From: an uncultured Trueperaceae bacterium
GTDB taxonomy: Bacteria > Deinococcota > Deinococci > Deinococcales > Trueperaceae
NCBI GenBank assembly: GCA_937907415.1
Contig: CALCHY010000206.1
Span: 1 to 14,527 of the forward strand
Direction: 5' to 3'
DNA: 14,527 nucleotides
Part shown: positions 1-7,106 of the stretch, one piece after another
Layout of the letters: every line of letters starts with the position of its first letter
Position numbering within the stretch: position 1 is the first letter of the stretch
Notes under the pieces: generated by a model
The model's database searches: none
What the model saw: the letters and a program-made list of their open reading frames with translations, nothing else
What the model was told of the DNA's origin: nothing
Position numbers and translations under genes: made by a program

Positions 1-1
1 T

Positions 2-133
2 GCCGGTGAACTGCTTCAGTTCGAGGATGTGCCTGAGGCAGTTGAGCACCGGCAATCACAGAACCTCAGGGTGCCCCTAGGCAACCCGTGGGATGGTCAG
101 TGCGCGACCGCACGAGAGGTGCCGACCCCCTAA
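2..133 (+). other. Possible 3' tail of an unrecognised gene
   Basis: One frame is open from the window edge to a TAA at 131-133 (44 codons) and reads like a protein (starting AGELLQFEDVPEAVEHRQ). I do not recognise a family. It could be the C-terminal end of a gene that starts outside the window, or chance in GC-rich DNA. Nothing else is visible in the first 167 bases. Confidence 0.2.
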
Positions 134-167
134 CAAGAACCGTCCCCAAACCAGACTTGTCCAGACC

Positions 168-196
168 TTGACGAAGTGTGCGTCTCCCATCATAAC
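168..196 (+). promoter_or_regulatory. Candidate sigma70-type promoter of the hicBA remnant
   Basis: TTGACG at 168-173 matches five of six bases of the -35 consensus. After 17 bases, CATAAC at 191-196 matches four of six of the -10 consensus. Transcription would start near 203, giving a leader of about 50 bases before the hicB ATG at 254. Confidence 0.45.
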
Positions 197-253
197 CGGC
201 TGCCACGAAGCGACCAATCTACGGTTCCTGGAGACCACTTTGGAGGAAGGGCC

Positions 254-471
254 ATGAAGTACCGCGTGCTGCTAGGGCAAGATGAAGACGGAGTGTCCAC
301 CGACGTCGTGCCTGCTCTCTCTGGGTGTAGGTTCTAAGGGACGTCCAGAGATCAAGCGAGCGCTCCGCACAACGTTCAGGAGGCGATCGGCCCATACCCG
401 AGAGCCTCGAGGCACACGGTGAGCCTATTTCACCGCCGATCTCGGAAGAGTTCGTGGAAGTATCCGACTGA
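254..471 (+). pseudogene. hicB: hicB antitoxin pseudogene (stop plus frameshift)
   Basis: HicB antitoxins neutralise the mRNA-cleaving HicA toxin and usually repress their own operon. The start is clear: GGAGG at 242-246, seven bases before ATG at 254. The N-terminus MKYRVLLGQDEDG, then VPALSGC, is the typical HicB partial RNase-H-like fold. The frame then meets TAA at 335-337, where the family has Gln-Gly, so a CAA to TAA change is the simplest explanation. The same frame continues as TSRDQA and NVQEAIGPY until about 398. From 400 the next frame carries the rest of a HicB (ESLEAHGEPISPPISEEF, then VEVSD) to TGA at 469-471. One base missing at 398-399 explains the shift. The gene cannot make a complete HicB. 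It lies directly before, and originally probably overlapped, hicA. Confidence 0.8.
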
Positions 472-698
472 GCAGGCGCCCTTCGCTTTCGGGCACTCGT
501 GCCGTGCGAACCTTCTCGCGAATCGGATACGAAATAGACCGCCAATGAGGCAGCCACCTCATCCTTAGACGTCAGCCAGCGCCTCACCGTAGGCTCGTTA
601 TCCCGGACCACGATCCCGCGGCCAAGGGCACGCTCCTGACCCTGATTCGTGAAGCGGGAATCACCGTTGCGGAGTTTGTCGATGCTCTCTTGTCGTCA
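468..698 (+). pseudogene. hicA: hicA mRNA interferase toxin pseudogene
   Basis: HicA is a small dsRBD-like mRNA interferase. One frame from 468 reads SRRPSLSGTRAV, GYEIDRQ, stop, then GSHLILRR, LVIPDHDPAAKGTLL and IREAGITVAEFVDALL. This is the normal order of HicA, including the GSH motif with the catalytic histidine and the C-terminal KGTL..IxxAGI helix. The in-frame TGA at 546-548 lies where the family has Arg in QRGSH, so a CGA to TGA transition explains it. The natural start would be the ATG of an ATGA overlap with the hicB stop; here it is CTG at 468-470. The frame runs on to TAG at 834 without recognisable homology, so I end the call at about 698. The toxin is almost surely inactive. 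Confidence 0.78.
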
Positions 699-889
699 AT
701 ACGCAGATTCCCGGGTGACGAGCAACGCCAACTTGGCGTGAGTGCAGCCGTTCATCCCCCGCCCTCTCCCCCACGTACATCGCTGGATTCGTGCTCGCCG
801 ATGGCTCGGTTGCATCAGGAAACAGTTCTTGTGTAGGTTGACTGCCCCCGACGGCAAGCGTGTAGTCGGCCGAGTTCCGCCGCAATGGG
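699..889. other. Non-coding gap between hicA remnant and abiE
   Basis: No convincing gene. A perfect 15-base palindrome (7-base arms ACGCCAA and TTGGCGT around a single C) lies at 725-739. It has no T-run, so it is more like a binding site than a terminator. At about 774-812 one frame reads TYIAGFVLADGSV, which resembles the LAGLIDADG homing endonuclease motif, but it ends within a few codons. Confidence 0.4.
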
Positions 890-919
890 TTGAATGCTCA
901 CCTTCCCATGTGACATTAT
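890..919 (+). promoter_or_regulatory. Candidate promoter of abiE operon
   Basis: TTGAAT at 890-895 and CATTAT at 914-919 each match four of six consensus bases, with an 18-base spacer. The predicted transcription start near 926 falls inside the palindrome at 922-943, which is what an autorepressed antitoxin operon would be expected to show. Confidence 0.35.
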
Positions 920-921
920 CT

Positions 922-943
922 CGGTAGTTGTCAACAAGTACCG
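922..943. promoter_or_regulatory. Imperfect palindrome, likely AbiEi operator
   Basis: A 22-base inverted repeat with arms CGGTA-g-TTGT and ACAA-g-TACCG around a CA centre. Nine of the eleven opposed pairs match; the exceptions are one internal G/G pair and the centre. It ends 12 bases before the abiEi ATG and overlaps the predicted +1. AbiEi antitoxins are known to repress their operon by binding inverted repeats in the promoter, so this is the natural operator candidate. Confidence 0.5.
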
Positions 944-955
944 CGATTCCGTAAC

Positions 956-1567
956 ATGCGTGCAGTGGAAGCAAGTGTTGAAACACGACTTGTGACGGCT
1001 TTAAGAGGCGCGGGGCCTGTCCGCTCCCGTGACCTTGAGGCGGCGGGAATCTCACGCACCCAAATATCGCGGCTGGTAGCGAAAGGGAGACTCCAGAAAA
1101 TCGGGCATGGACTCTACACCACACCTGGCAATCCCCGTACGGAGCACACCGAACTTGTTCCCGTGGCGAAACGAGCACCGCAGGCACTGTTCTGCCTTCT
1201 GACTGCGCTCACTTTCCACGGCCTCACCACGCAGTCTCCTTCGGAAGTCTGGATAGCCATAGATAACAAAAAGCGCCCTCCGCGCCTCGACTATCCGCCC
1301 CTGCGTACGCTACGTTTCTCGGCCGCCTCTCTACATCACGGAGTCGAGATCAAAGAGGTTGACGGCGTCGCGCTGCGAGTGACGAACCCCGCGAAGACAG
1401 TCGCCGACTGCTTCAAGTTCCGTAACAAGATCGGGCTGGGTGTGGCGCTGGAGGCTCTCCGAGACGCCAGACGGGAAGGCAAGGCACCTGCAGACGACCT
1501 ATGGCGCTACGCCACCGTGAACCGAGTCGCGAACGTCATGCGTCCTTACCTCGAGGCTGTCTCGTGA
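956..1567 (+). CDS. abiEi: AbiEi-family antitoxin / transcriptional repressor (type IV TA)
   Basis: Intact 203-aa protein of the AbiEi family (COG5340), cytoplasmic, which represses its own operon and neutralises the AbiEii nucleotidyltransferase without binding it. An N-terminal winged helix is visible at about residues 10-60 (GAGPVRSRDLEAAGISRTQ, then SRLVAKGRLQKIGHGLY, then TTPG), followed by the conserved C-terminal domain with LLTALTFHGLTTQSPSEVW and RVTNPAKTVADCFKFR. The length is normal. ATG 956 is chosen because it starts just before the winged helix and 12 bases after the operator-like palindrome; no strong Shine-Dalgarno is seen, so GTG 965 is an alternative. Its TGA overlaps the GTG of abiEii by four bases, the usual coupling. 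The antitoxin is open while its toxin is broken. Confidence 0.85.
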   Translation: MRAVEASVETRLVTALRGAGPVRSRDLEAAGISRTQISRLVAKGRLQKIGHGLYTTPGNPRTEHTELVPVAKRAPQALFCLLTALTFHGLTTQSPSEVWIAIDNKKRPPRLDYPPLRTLRFSAASLHHGVEIKEVDGVALRVTNPAKTVADCFKFRNKIGLGVALEALRDARREGKAPADDLWRYATVNRVANVMRPYLEAVS

Positions 1568-2216
1568 ATCTCGACCTTGCCGCATCGTTCAACGGCGAGC
1601 TCTTTTCCCTCGCTAAGAGGCGCGGTGAAGTCTTCCAGAGCGTACTCACTCAGTTTGGCGTCGAGCGCTTCCTCTGCCTCCTCTCCCTCACTCCACCTCG
1701 CGAGGCTCTCTTTGAAGGGCGCCCTACTATTCAACCTCTCGTTCGAGTTAGCCCAGCCCGATCCGGTTGGGCATAGGCTAGGCCGACGCCGTGACACCAG
1801 CACCCGTCGAAGCTCACTTACCCACCCTCCTTCCAGATTCGCCTGCGCCTTCGCTTCGTGCCTACCCGCGTGAAACCGTGGTGGCGGAGAAGCTTGAAGC
1901 CATCACGAGTCTAGGCATACCGAACAGTCGGATGAAGGACTACTACGGCTTACGGGCGCTCGCGTTCGAAGGGGCTGTTGATCCGGGCACCCTTGCAGCT
2001 GCGATTGCGGCGACCTTCGCAAGGCGGGGCACATCGATCCCTCGGGGCCTTCCGCTGGGACTTTCAGATGGATTCGCCAACGATAGCCTGAAGCAGACCC
2101 AACGGAAAGCCTTCATCTCGAAGATTCGACTTAATGGACCGCCCCTCGCGGTTGTGGTACGTCAAGCGCTGGCGTTCATGGAGAGGCCGTTGCGGGCCGC
2201 GCTTGAGCGCCGTTAA
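1564..2216 (+). pseudogene. abiEii: abiEii toxin pseudogene: frameshift and lost catalytic core
   Basis: AbiEii toxins are DUF1814-type nucleotidyltransferases (about 250-300 aa) that cause reversible growth arrest or phage abortive infection. The start at GTG 1564 (GTGA overlap with abiEi) gives NLDLAASFNGELF and FQSVLTQFGVERFLCLLS, a good AbiEii N-terminus. At about 1700-1712 the homology moves to the next frame, which reads LSLKGALLFNLSFELAQPD (the KG motif). It breaks off near 1760. The third frame resumes at about 1782 with ADAVTPAPVEAHLPTLL, RAYPRETVVAEKLEAI and NSRMKDYYGLRALAF, to TAA at 2214-2216. The stretch that should lie between, about 100 residues including the TRDxDxL metal-binding acidic motif, is missing. 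Motifs KG, EK (about 1887) and KD (about 1935) survive. The gene cannot encode an active toxin. Confidence 0.8.
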
Positions 2217-2469
2217 TGAGCTACCAATTCTCCACAACAGCACGCGCGATTCGCTCAATGCCGTACGACCCCGACCCACAGATTCACCGAACGCAAGCCT
2301 GCTGGAAGACTGATCCGTCCTACTCGCACGTGAACCGCGTAACATGTTGATATGCTCTAGAAGGCCAAGGATTGCGTCGACAACAGGAGGACTGCGCCAG
2401 GGGTGCCAGTGGGACGTTTTTTGCAACAAGACCAGGCTACACAAGAGTACGCTGGCAAGTTAGGAGATG

Positions 2470-2511
2470 CCTGCCAACACGGTCATAAACCCAACCACGC
2501 CTCCTGGCAGG
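2470..2511. repeat. Inverted repeat (7-base perfect arms)
   Basis: CCTGCCA at 2470-2476 pairs exactly with TGGCAGG at 2505-2511 across a 28-base loop. It lies about 85 bases before hsdR and could be an RNA stem in the leader or a split operator. There is no T-run. Confidence 0.35.
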
Positions 2512-2522
2512 TAGTGTCACTA
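2512..2522. repeat. Short perfect palindrome
   Basis: TAGTG-T-CACTA, five-base arms around one T, starts right after the preceding inverted repeat. It is short enough to be chance, but it adds to the dense symmetry upstream of hsdR. Confidence 0.25.
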
Positions 2523-2546
2523 GCGGGTGGAACTTCGTGGCACGGT

Positions 2547-2561
2547 GGTTCGCTTCGAACC
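2547..2561. repeat. Palindrome or hairpin in front of hsdR
   Basis: GGTTCG and CGAACC, perfect six-base arms around CTT, end 32 bases before the hsdR ATG. It may be an operator or a leader hairpin that tunes hsdR expression. Confidence 0.35.
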
Positions 2562-2593
2562 GGCGGCACAAATACTAGGACTGGTTTCCAAGT

Positions 2594-5128
2594 ATGAAAG
2601 AAGCCACGGCTCGAATCAGAATCAACAATCTGCTCGAAGCAGCGGGCTGGCGCTTCTTCCCCGGAGCCGATGGCCCAGCCAATATCCAGCTCGAGCCCTC
2701 CGTGACCATCAAACCCGCCGACCTCGACTCGTTCGGGGAGAACTTCGAGAAAACGCAGAAAGGGTTCGTTGACTTCCTTCTGCTCGACGCCCGCTGCATT
2801 CCACTACTCGTCCTCGAAGCCAAGGCCGAGGATAAAGACCCACTCGTCGGCAAGGAGCAGGCCCGCAAGTATGCCCGCTCCCAGAATTGCCGCTTCGTGA
2901 TTCTTTCTAATGGCAACCTGCACTACTTCTGGGATCTGGAACGCGGGAATCCCTATGTCATCACTTCCTTCCCTACACCGGATTCAGTAGCTGGATACAA
3001 GCAGGTCACGCCGAAACCGGAGCGCCTAATTGACGAGTGCGTTGCCGAGGATTACATCGTCCTTACTCAGCGTCCGACCTACCAGTCAGAAGCTGGCTGG
3101 AGGAATGAGGCGGAGCGCCCTGCGTACATTCAGGACAACAAGCTGCGCTTCTTGCGCCCCTACCAGCTCAAGGCCATCCATCAGCTTCAAGCCGCCGTTC
3201 GGGACGGGAAGGACCGCTTCCTTTTCGAAATGGCGACCGGAACAGGCAAGACGCTCACTGCTGCCGCGGCCGTGAAGCTCTTCCTCCGTTCCGGCAACGC
3301 CCGGCGCGTGCTCTTCCTCGTGGACCGCCTGGAACTGGAAGACCAGGCCAAGAAGGCCTTCGCGGCGCTGTTGTCGGCCGACTTCCAGACCGTGATCTAC
3401 AAGGAAAGCCGCGACGACTGGCGTCGCGCCGAGATCGTGGTAACAACCGTGCAGTCGCTGCACTTCAACAACAAGTACCAGCGCCTCTTCTCGCCTACCG
3501 ACTTCGACCTCGTGATCTCGGACGAGGCCCACCGCTCGATCGGCGGCAATGCCCGCGCGGTGTTCGACTACTTCATCGGCTTCAAGCTCGGCCTGACCGC
3601 AACGCCCCGGGATTACCTCCGACGTTTCGACACGAGCAACCCAGGTACCCGTGATCCGCGCGAGGCCGAGCGCCGCCTGCTTCTCGACACCTACCGTACC
3701 TTCGGCTGCGAGAGCGGCCAGCCGACCTTCCGCTATTCCCTGCTCGACGGCGTGAAGGACGGCTACCTGATCAACCCGACGGTGGTGGACGCGCGTACCG
3801 AAGTCACGACCGAGCTGCTCTCCGAAGAGGGCTTCATCGTCTCCTTCATCGATGACACCGGCGAAGACCAGCAGGAGGCCTTCAAGCAGCGCGAGTTCGA
3901 GAAGCGCTTCTTCTCCGACGCCACCAACGCCGTCTTCTGCAAGACCTTTATCGAAAACGCCCTGCGCGACCCCGTCAGTGGCGAGATTGGCAAGTCCATC
4001 GTCTTTGCGGTCAGCCAGAACCACGCCGCCAAGCTTGCGCAGATGTTCAACCAGATCGCCGACCGCATGTTTCCCGGCAAGTACCAGTCCGATTTTGCCG
4101 TGCAGGTCACCTCGCAGGTACCCGATGCCCAGCAGTTCACCATCAACTTCGTCAACAACAACCTGCTTGGTTCCGGCAACTTCATCCCAGCCTACAAGAC
4201 CAGCAAGGCGCGCGTATGCGTCACCGTCGGAATGATGACCACCGGCTACGACTGCACCGATATCCTCAACCTCGGCCTGTTCCGCCCTATCTTCTCGCCG
4301 ACGGACTTCATCCAGATCAAGGGTCGCGGAACGCGCAAACACAACTTCCTGGAGCAACTGTTCGACGATTCGCTGCGCGAGAGCATCGCTCAGCCGCAGA
4401 AAACCGCGTTCAAGCTCTTCGACTTCTTCGCCAACTGCGAGTACTTCGAGACCGAGTTCAATTACGACGAGGTGCTAAAGCTGCCGCGCCCGACGGGCAG
4501 GCCGGGCGAAGAAGGTGGCGGCGCCGGGCCTGTCGTGTACGAGGGCACCTACGAGCACCTCGGCGCCGACATCCTGTCCTCCGTGCGGGAAGAGACGGTC
4601 GGCTACGAGGGCATGAAGATCGACCGTATGTTCTTTGAGCGTTTCGGTGATGCCGTTCGCGAAGACCCGCTCGTTGCTGCCGCTGTCGAGGCCGGCCAGT
4701 GGGATCGCGTGATCGACTACGTCAACCGCGAGGTCTTTGACAAGCCCGAGGAGTACTACAGCCTCGACAAGCTGCGCAGGGCCGCCTCTGTGGACCGGCG
4801 CATCACCCTGCGTGAAATCCTGGAGAAGGTCTTCGGCCTCATCCCACGTTTCAAAAACAAGGACGAACTACTCGAAGAGGAGTTCGCCAAGTTCGTCGCC
4901 GACCATTTGCCCGAGCCGCCGTCGGCGATCCCGGCGATCAAGCATTACTTCAAGGCCTACGTCACCAGCGGGCGCGTGCGCGACCTCATCGACCAGCGCC
5001 AGTTCACCGACCTGGCCACCAACCCCGTGTTTTCGACCCGCGACTTCCGGGCCGTGCCGGAGCCGTTCCGCACGCTGGTGCCGGAGTACGTCAAGGACTA
5101 CGTCTCCTTGAACCAGTTCGCCACCTGA
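2594..5128 (+). CDS. hsdR: Type I restriction endonuclease, R (motor/nuclease) subunit, EcoEI type
   Basis: 844-aa HsdR of the EcoEI/COG4096 type, which translocates DNA using ATP and cuts unmodified DNA in complex with HsdM/HsdS. The N-terminal nuclease fold shows VDFLLLD (D60) and LEAKA (E75, K77), a PD-(D/E)xK site. The SF2 motor follows: Walker A ATGTGKT at 214-220, SDEAHRS with the DEAH box at 310-313, LTATP at 334-338, and motif VI QIKGRGTRKH at 574-583. The C-terminal part (about 620-844) looks like the EcoEI_R_C helical domain that docks on the methylase. All catalytic residues are present and the length is normal. ATG 2594 fits the N-terminus; only a weak AGGA lies upstream. It is the first gene of the operon, ten bases before hsdM-S. 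Codon use becomes more GC3-rich after about 3200, possibly a recombination seam (inference). Confidence 0.93.
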   Translation: MKEATARIRINNLLEAAGWRFFPGADGPANIQLEPSVTIKPADLDSFGENFEKTQKGFVDFLLLDARCIPLLVLEAKAEDKDPLVGKEQARKYARSQNCRFVILSNGNLHYFWDLERGNPYVITSFPTPDSVAGYKQVTPKPERLIDECVAEDYIVLTQRPTYQSEAGWRNEAERPAYIQDNKLRFLRPYQLKAIHQLQAAVRDGKDRFLFEMATGTGKTLTAAAAVKLFLRSGNARRVLFLVDRLELEDQAKKAFAALLSADFQTVIYKESRDDWRRAEIVVTTVQSLHFNNKYQRLFSPTDFDLVISDEAHRSIGGNARAVFDYFIGFKLGLTATPRDYLRRFDTSNPGTRDPREAERRLLLDTYRTFGCESGQPTFRYSLLDGVKDGYLINPTVVDARTEVTTELLSEEGFIVSFIDDTGEDQQEAFKQREFEKRFFSDATNAVFCKTFIENALRDPVSGEIGKSIVFAVSQNHAAKLAQMFNQIADRMFPGKYQSDFAVQVTSQVPDAQQFTINFVNNNLLGSGNFIPAYKTSKARVCVTVGMMTTGYDCTDILNLGLFRPIFSPTDFIQIKGRGTRKHNFLEQLFDDSLRESIAQPQKTAFKLFDFFANCEYFETEFNYDEVLKLPRPTGRPGEEGGGAGPVVYEGTYEHLGADILSSVREETVGYEGMKIDRMFFERFGDAVREDPLVAAAVEAGQWDRVIDYVNREVFDKPEEYYSLDKLRRAASVDRRITLREILEKVFGLIPRFKNKDELLEEEFAKFVADHLPEPPSAIPAIKHYFKAYVTSGRVRDLIDQRQFTDLATNPVFSTRDFRAVPEPFRTLVPEYVKDYVSLNQFAT

Positions 5129-5133
5129 AGGAG
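5128..5133 (+). promoter_or_regulatory. Shine-Dalgarno of hsdM-S, overlapping the hsdR stop
   Basis: AAGGAG shares its first base with the hsdR TGA (5126-5128) and sits five bases before ATG 5139, so the two genes are tightly linked and probably coupled. Confidence 0.6.
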
Positions 5134-5138
5134 ACCAA

Positions 5139-7103
5139 ATGCTCGACACCGACACCAAGCGCCGCATCGACACTGCCCGTGACATCCTCGTGGGCAAGGT
5201 GCCCGACCCGAAGAGCCAAGTCGAGCAGATCACAATCGCGCTGATCTACAAGTTCATGGACGACATGGACCTGGAGGCCGAGGAGCTGGGCGGCAGCCGC
5301 AAGTTCTTCGCGAACAGCTACGCCCGGTACGGCTGGGCCAGGCTGATGCGCTCGGGACTCGGCGGCCACGAGACCCTTAACATCTACGCGGAGGCCATCG
5401 CCAAAATGCCGGAGAACCCCGGCATCCCGCCGCTCTTCCGCGATATCTTCAAGAACGCCTTCCTGCCCTACCGTGACCCGGAGACGCTGCGGGCCTTTCT
5501 CAAGATCATCGACGAGTTCGAGTACGATCACTCCGAGCGCCTGGGTGACGCCTTCGAATACCTGCTATCGGTGCTGGGCAGCCAGGGCGACGCCGGCCAG
5601 TTCCGCACCCCGCGCCACATCATCGACTTCATCGTCGAGATCGTGGGACCGAAAAAGACCGACACCGTGCTCGATCCGGCCTGCGGCACCGCCGGCTTCC
5701 TGATTTCGTCCTTCAAGCACATCCTCAAGGCGAACGCGGACCAGGACGGCAACAGCACACTCACGCCCGACGAGCGCGGGCGGCTGGCCGCCAACTTCAA
5801 GGGCTACGACATCTCGCCCGACATGGTACGGCTGTCCTTGGTGAACCTCTACCTGCACGGTTTCACCGACCCGCACATCTTCGAGTACGACACGCTCACC
5901 AGCCAGGACCGCTGGAACGAGTACGCCGATGTCATCCTAGCAAACCCGCCCTTCATGTCGCCGAAGGGCGGTATCAAGCCGCACAACCGCTTCTCGGTGC
6001 AGAGCAAGCGCAGCGAAGTGCTGTTCGTGGACTACATAGCCGAGCATCTGACACCGGGAGGCCGCGCCGGCATCATCGTTCCGGAGGGGATCATCTTCCA
6101 GAGCCAGACCGCCTACCGCCAATTGCGCAAGACGCTGGTCGAGGATTACCTCGTCGCTGTCGTCTCGCTGCCAGCGGGCGTGTTCAATCCGTACTCCGGT
6201 GTGAAGACCTCGATTCTGATCCTTGACAAGGCGCTGGCAAAGCAGACCACTCACATCGCGTTCTTCAGAATCGTGCAAGACGGCTTCGGTCTCGGCGCCC
6301 AGCGCCGTCCGATCGAGAAGGACGACCTGCCGCAGGCCCGCGCCGAGATCGCGGAGTACCTGCGCCGCCTGCGGGAGCGGGAGTCGGTGGAGGAGTTCAA
6401 GCCGACACTCGGGCTAATCGTGCCGAAGGAGAAGATCGCGGCGAATGGGGACTACAACCTGAGTGGGGAGCGGCATCGGGAGAATGGGGCCTCCTCTTCC
6501 GAGTATCCGCACGTGAAGCTGGCCGACGTCTGCGAGATCAACCCCGAGTTGGCGAGTCCCGCCGACTTGTATCCGGAGTCAGAGTTCAACTACATCGACA
6601 TCTCCTGCGTCGAGAACGAGTCAGGTAGGTTCCTCGGCCCGTCAAGGATCGCAACGGCCGAGGCACCCAGCCGCGCTCGACGGGCTGTGCGTGCAGGCGA
6701 CGTGCTGTTATCTACTGTGAGGCCCAACCTGAAAGCGTTCACTCTGCTGGATGAGGTTCCCGAGCGAGCCATCGCCTCCACGGGCTTCGCCGTGTTGCGT
6801 GCTAAGCCTCGATTGTTGCATCCGGGCTTTCTCATTCACGTCCTGAGGGATGACCGGTTAGTGGGTCAGATGATCGGGATGGCCGGCAGGGGGTCTTACC
6901 CGAGTATCAATCAAGCCGACGTGAGCGCCCTCACGATCCCCCTTCCGCCGCTGGACCTGCAGAAGGAGATCGCAGCGGAGATCGAGGGCTATGAGGCGGA
7001 GATTGCGCGCCTCAGGGCAGCCGCCGCGGATGAAGAGGCGAAGATTCGTGCTGCTCTCGCCCGCGTCTGGGACGAGGACGAGCCAGCCGCGGCGGAGGTG
7101 TGA
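5139..7103 (+). CDS. hsdM: Type I DNA adenine methyltransferase fused to a half specificity subunit (HsdM-S)
   Basis: 654-aa fusion. Residues about 1-440 are an HsdM N6-adenine methylase (COG0286): helical N-terminal domain, SAM-binding DPACGTAGF at 179-187 and catalytic NPPF at 269-272. From about residue 455 (HVKLADVCEINPE) to 600 there is one HsdS-type target recognition domain, with PLPPLDLQKEIAAEI starting at about 600. It is followed by a helical spacer to about residue 645, rich in Ala, Glu and Arg. Standard HsdS proteins carry two TRDs; here there is one, and no separate hsdS exists nearby. Two copies of the fusion would therefore be needed to read a two-part target, probably a palindromic one (inference, based on known half-S systems). 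The TRD section has less biased codons than the methylase, in keeping with exchange of TRDs by recombination. TGA 7101-7103 lies three bases before the next start. Confidence 0.9.
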   Translation: MLDTDTKRRIDTARDILVGKVPDPKSQVEQITIALIYKFMDDMDLEAEELGGSRKFFANSYARYGWARLMRSGLGGHETLNIYAEAIAKMPENPGIPPLFRDIFKNAFLPYRDPETLRAFLKIIDEFEYDHSERLGDAFEYLLSVLGSQGDAGQFRTPRHIIDFIVEIVGPKKTDTVLDPACGTAGFLISSFKHILKANADQDGNSTLTPDERGRLAANFKGYDISPDMVRLSLVNLYLHGFTDPHIFEYDTLTSQDRWNEYADVILANPPFMSPKGGIKPHNRFSVQSKRSEVLFVDYIAEHLTPGGRAGIIVPEGIIFQSQTAYRQLRKTLVEDYLVAVVSLPAGVFNPYSGVKTSILILDKALAKQTTHIAFFRIVQDGFGLGAQRRPIEKDDLPQARAEIAEYLRRLRERESVEEFKPTLGLIVPKEKIAANGDYNLSGERHRENGASSSEYPHVKLADVCEINPELASPADLYPESEFNYIDISCVENESGRFLGPSRIATAEAPSRARRAVRAGDVLLSTVRPNLKAFTLLDEVPERAIASTGFAVLRAKPRLLHPGFLIHVLRDDRLVGQMIGMAGRGSYPSINQADVSALTIPLPPLDLQKEIAAEIEGYEAEIARLRAAAADEEAKIRAALARVWDEDEPAAAEV

Positions 7104-7106
7104 GCC

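Larger units (their letters stand above)
2217..2593. other. 377-base leader without recognised gene, before hsdR
   Basis: No gene is recognised. The stretch is less GC-biased than the operon that follows. A 45-codon ORF begins at 2216 (TAATG overlap with the abiEii remnant) but matches nothing I know. The last 130 bases hold three inverted repeats, listed separately. TATGCT at 2351-2356 with an upstream TG is a weak extended -10 candidate; no good -35 is seen, so the hsdR promoter is not located. Confidence 0.4.

Noticed and set aside
219..611. Minus-strand 130-codon ORF opposite the hicBA remnant
   Set aside because: The plus strand carries clear HicB and HicA homology in broken frames; the minus ORF has no recognisable domain and is low-complexity at its C-terminal half.
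696..1187. Minus-strand 163-codon ORF
   Set aside because: It runs across the abiEi start, its operator and the hicA tail, is rich in Cys, Arg and His in the way typical of shadow frames, and matches nothing known.
2216..2353. 45-codon plus-strand ORF overlapping the abiEii stop (TAATG)
   Set aside because: No homology recognised, no Shine-Dalgarno, and it follows a pseudogene; kept only as a note in the leader entry.
3086..4357. Minus-strand 423-codon ORF opposite hsdR
   Set aside because: An antisense shadow of a GC3-rich gene; its composition (Gly, Val, Ala, Glu, Arg, Leu only) mirrors hsdR codons.
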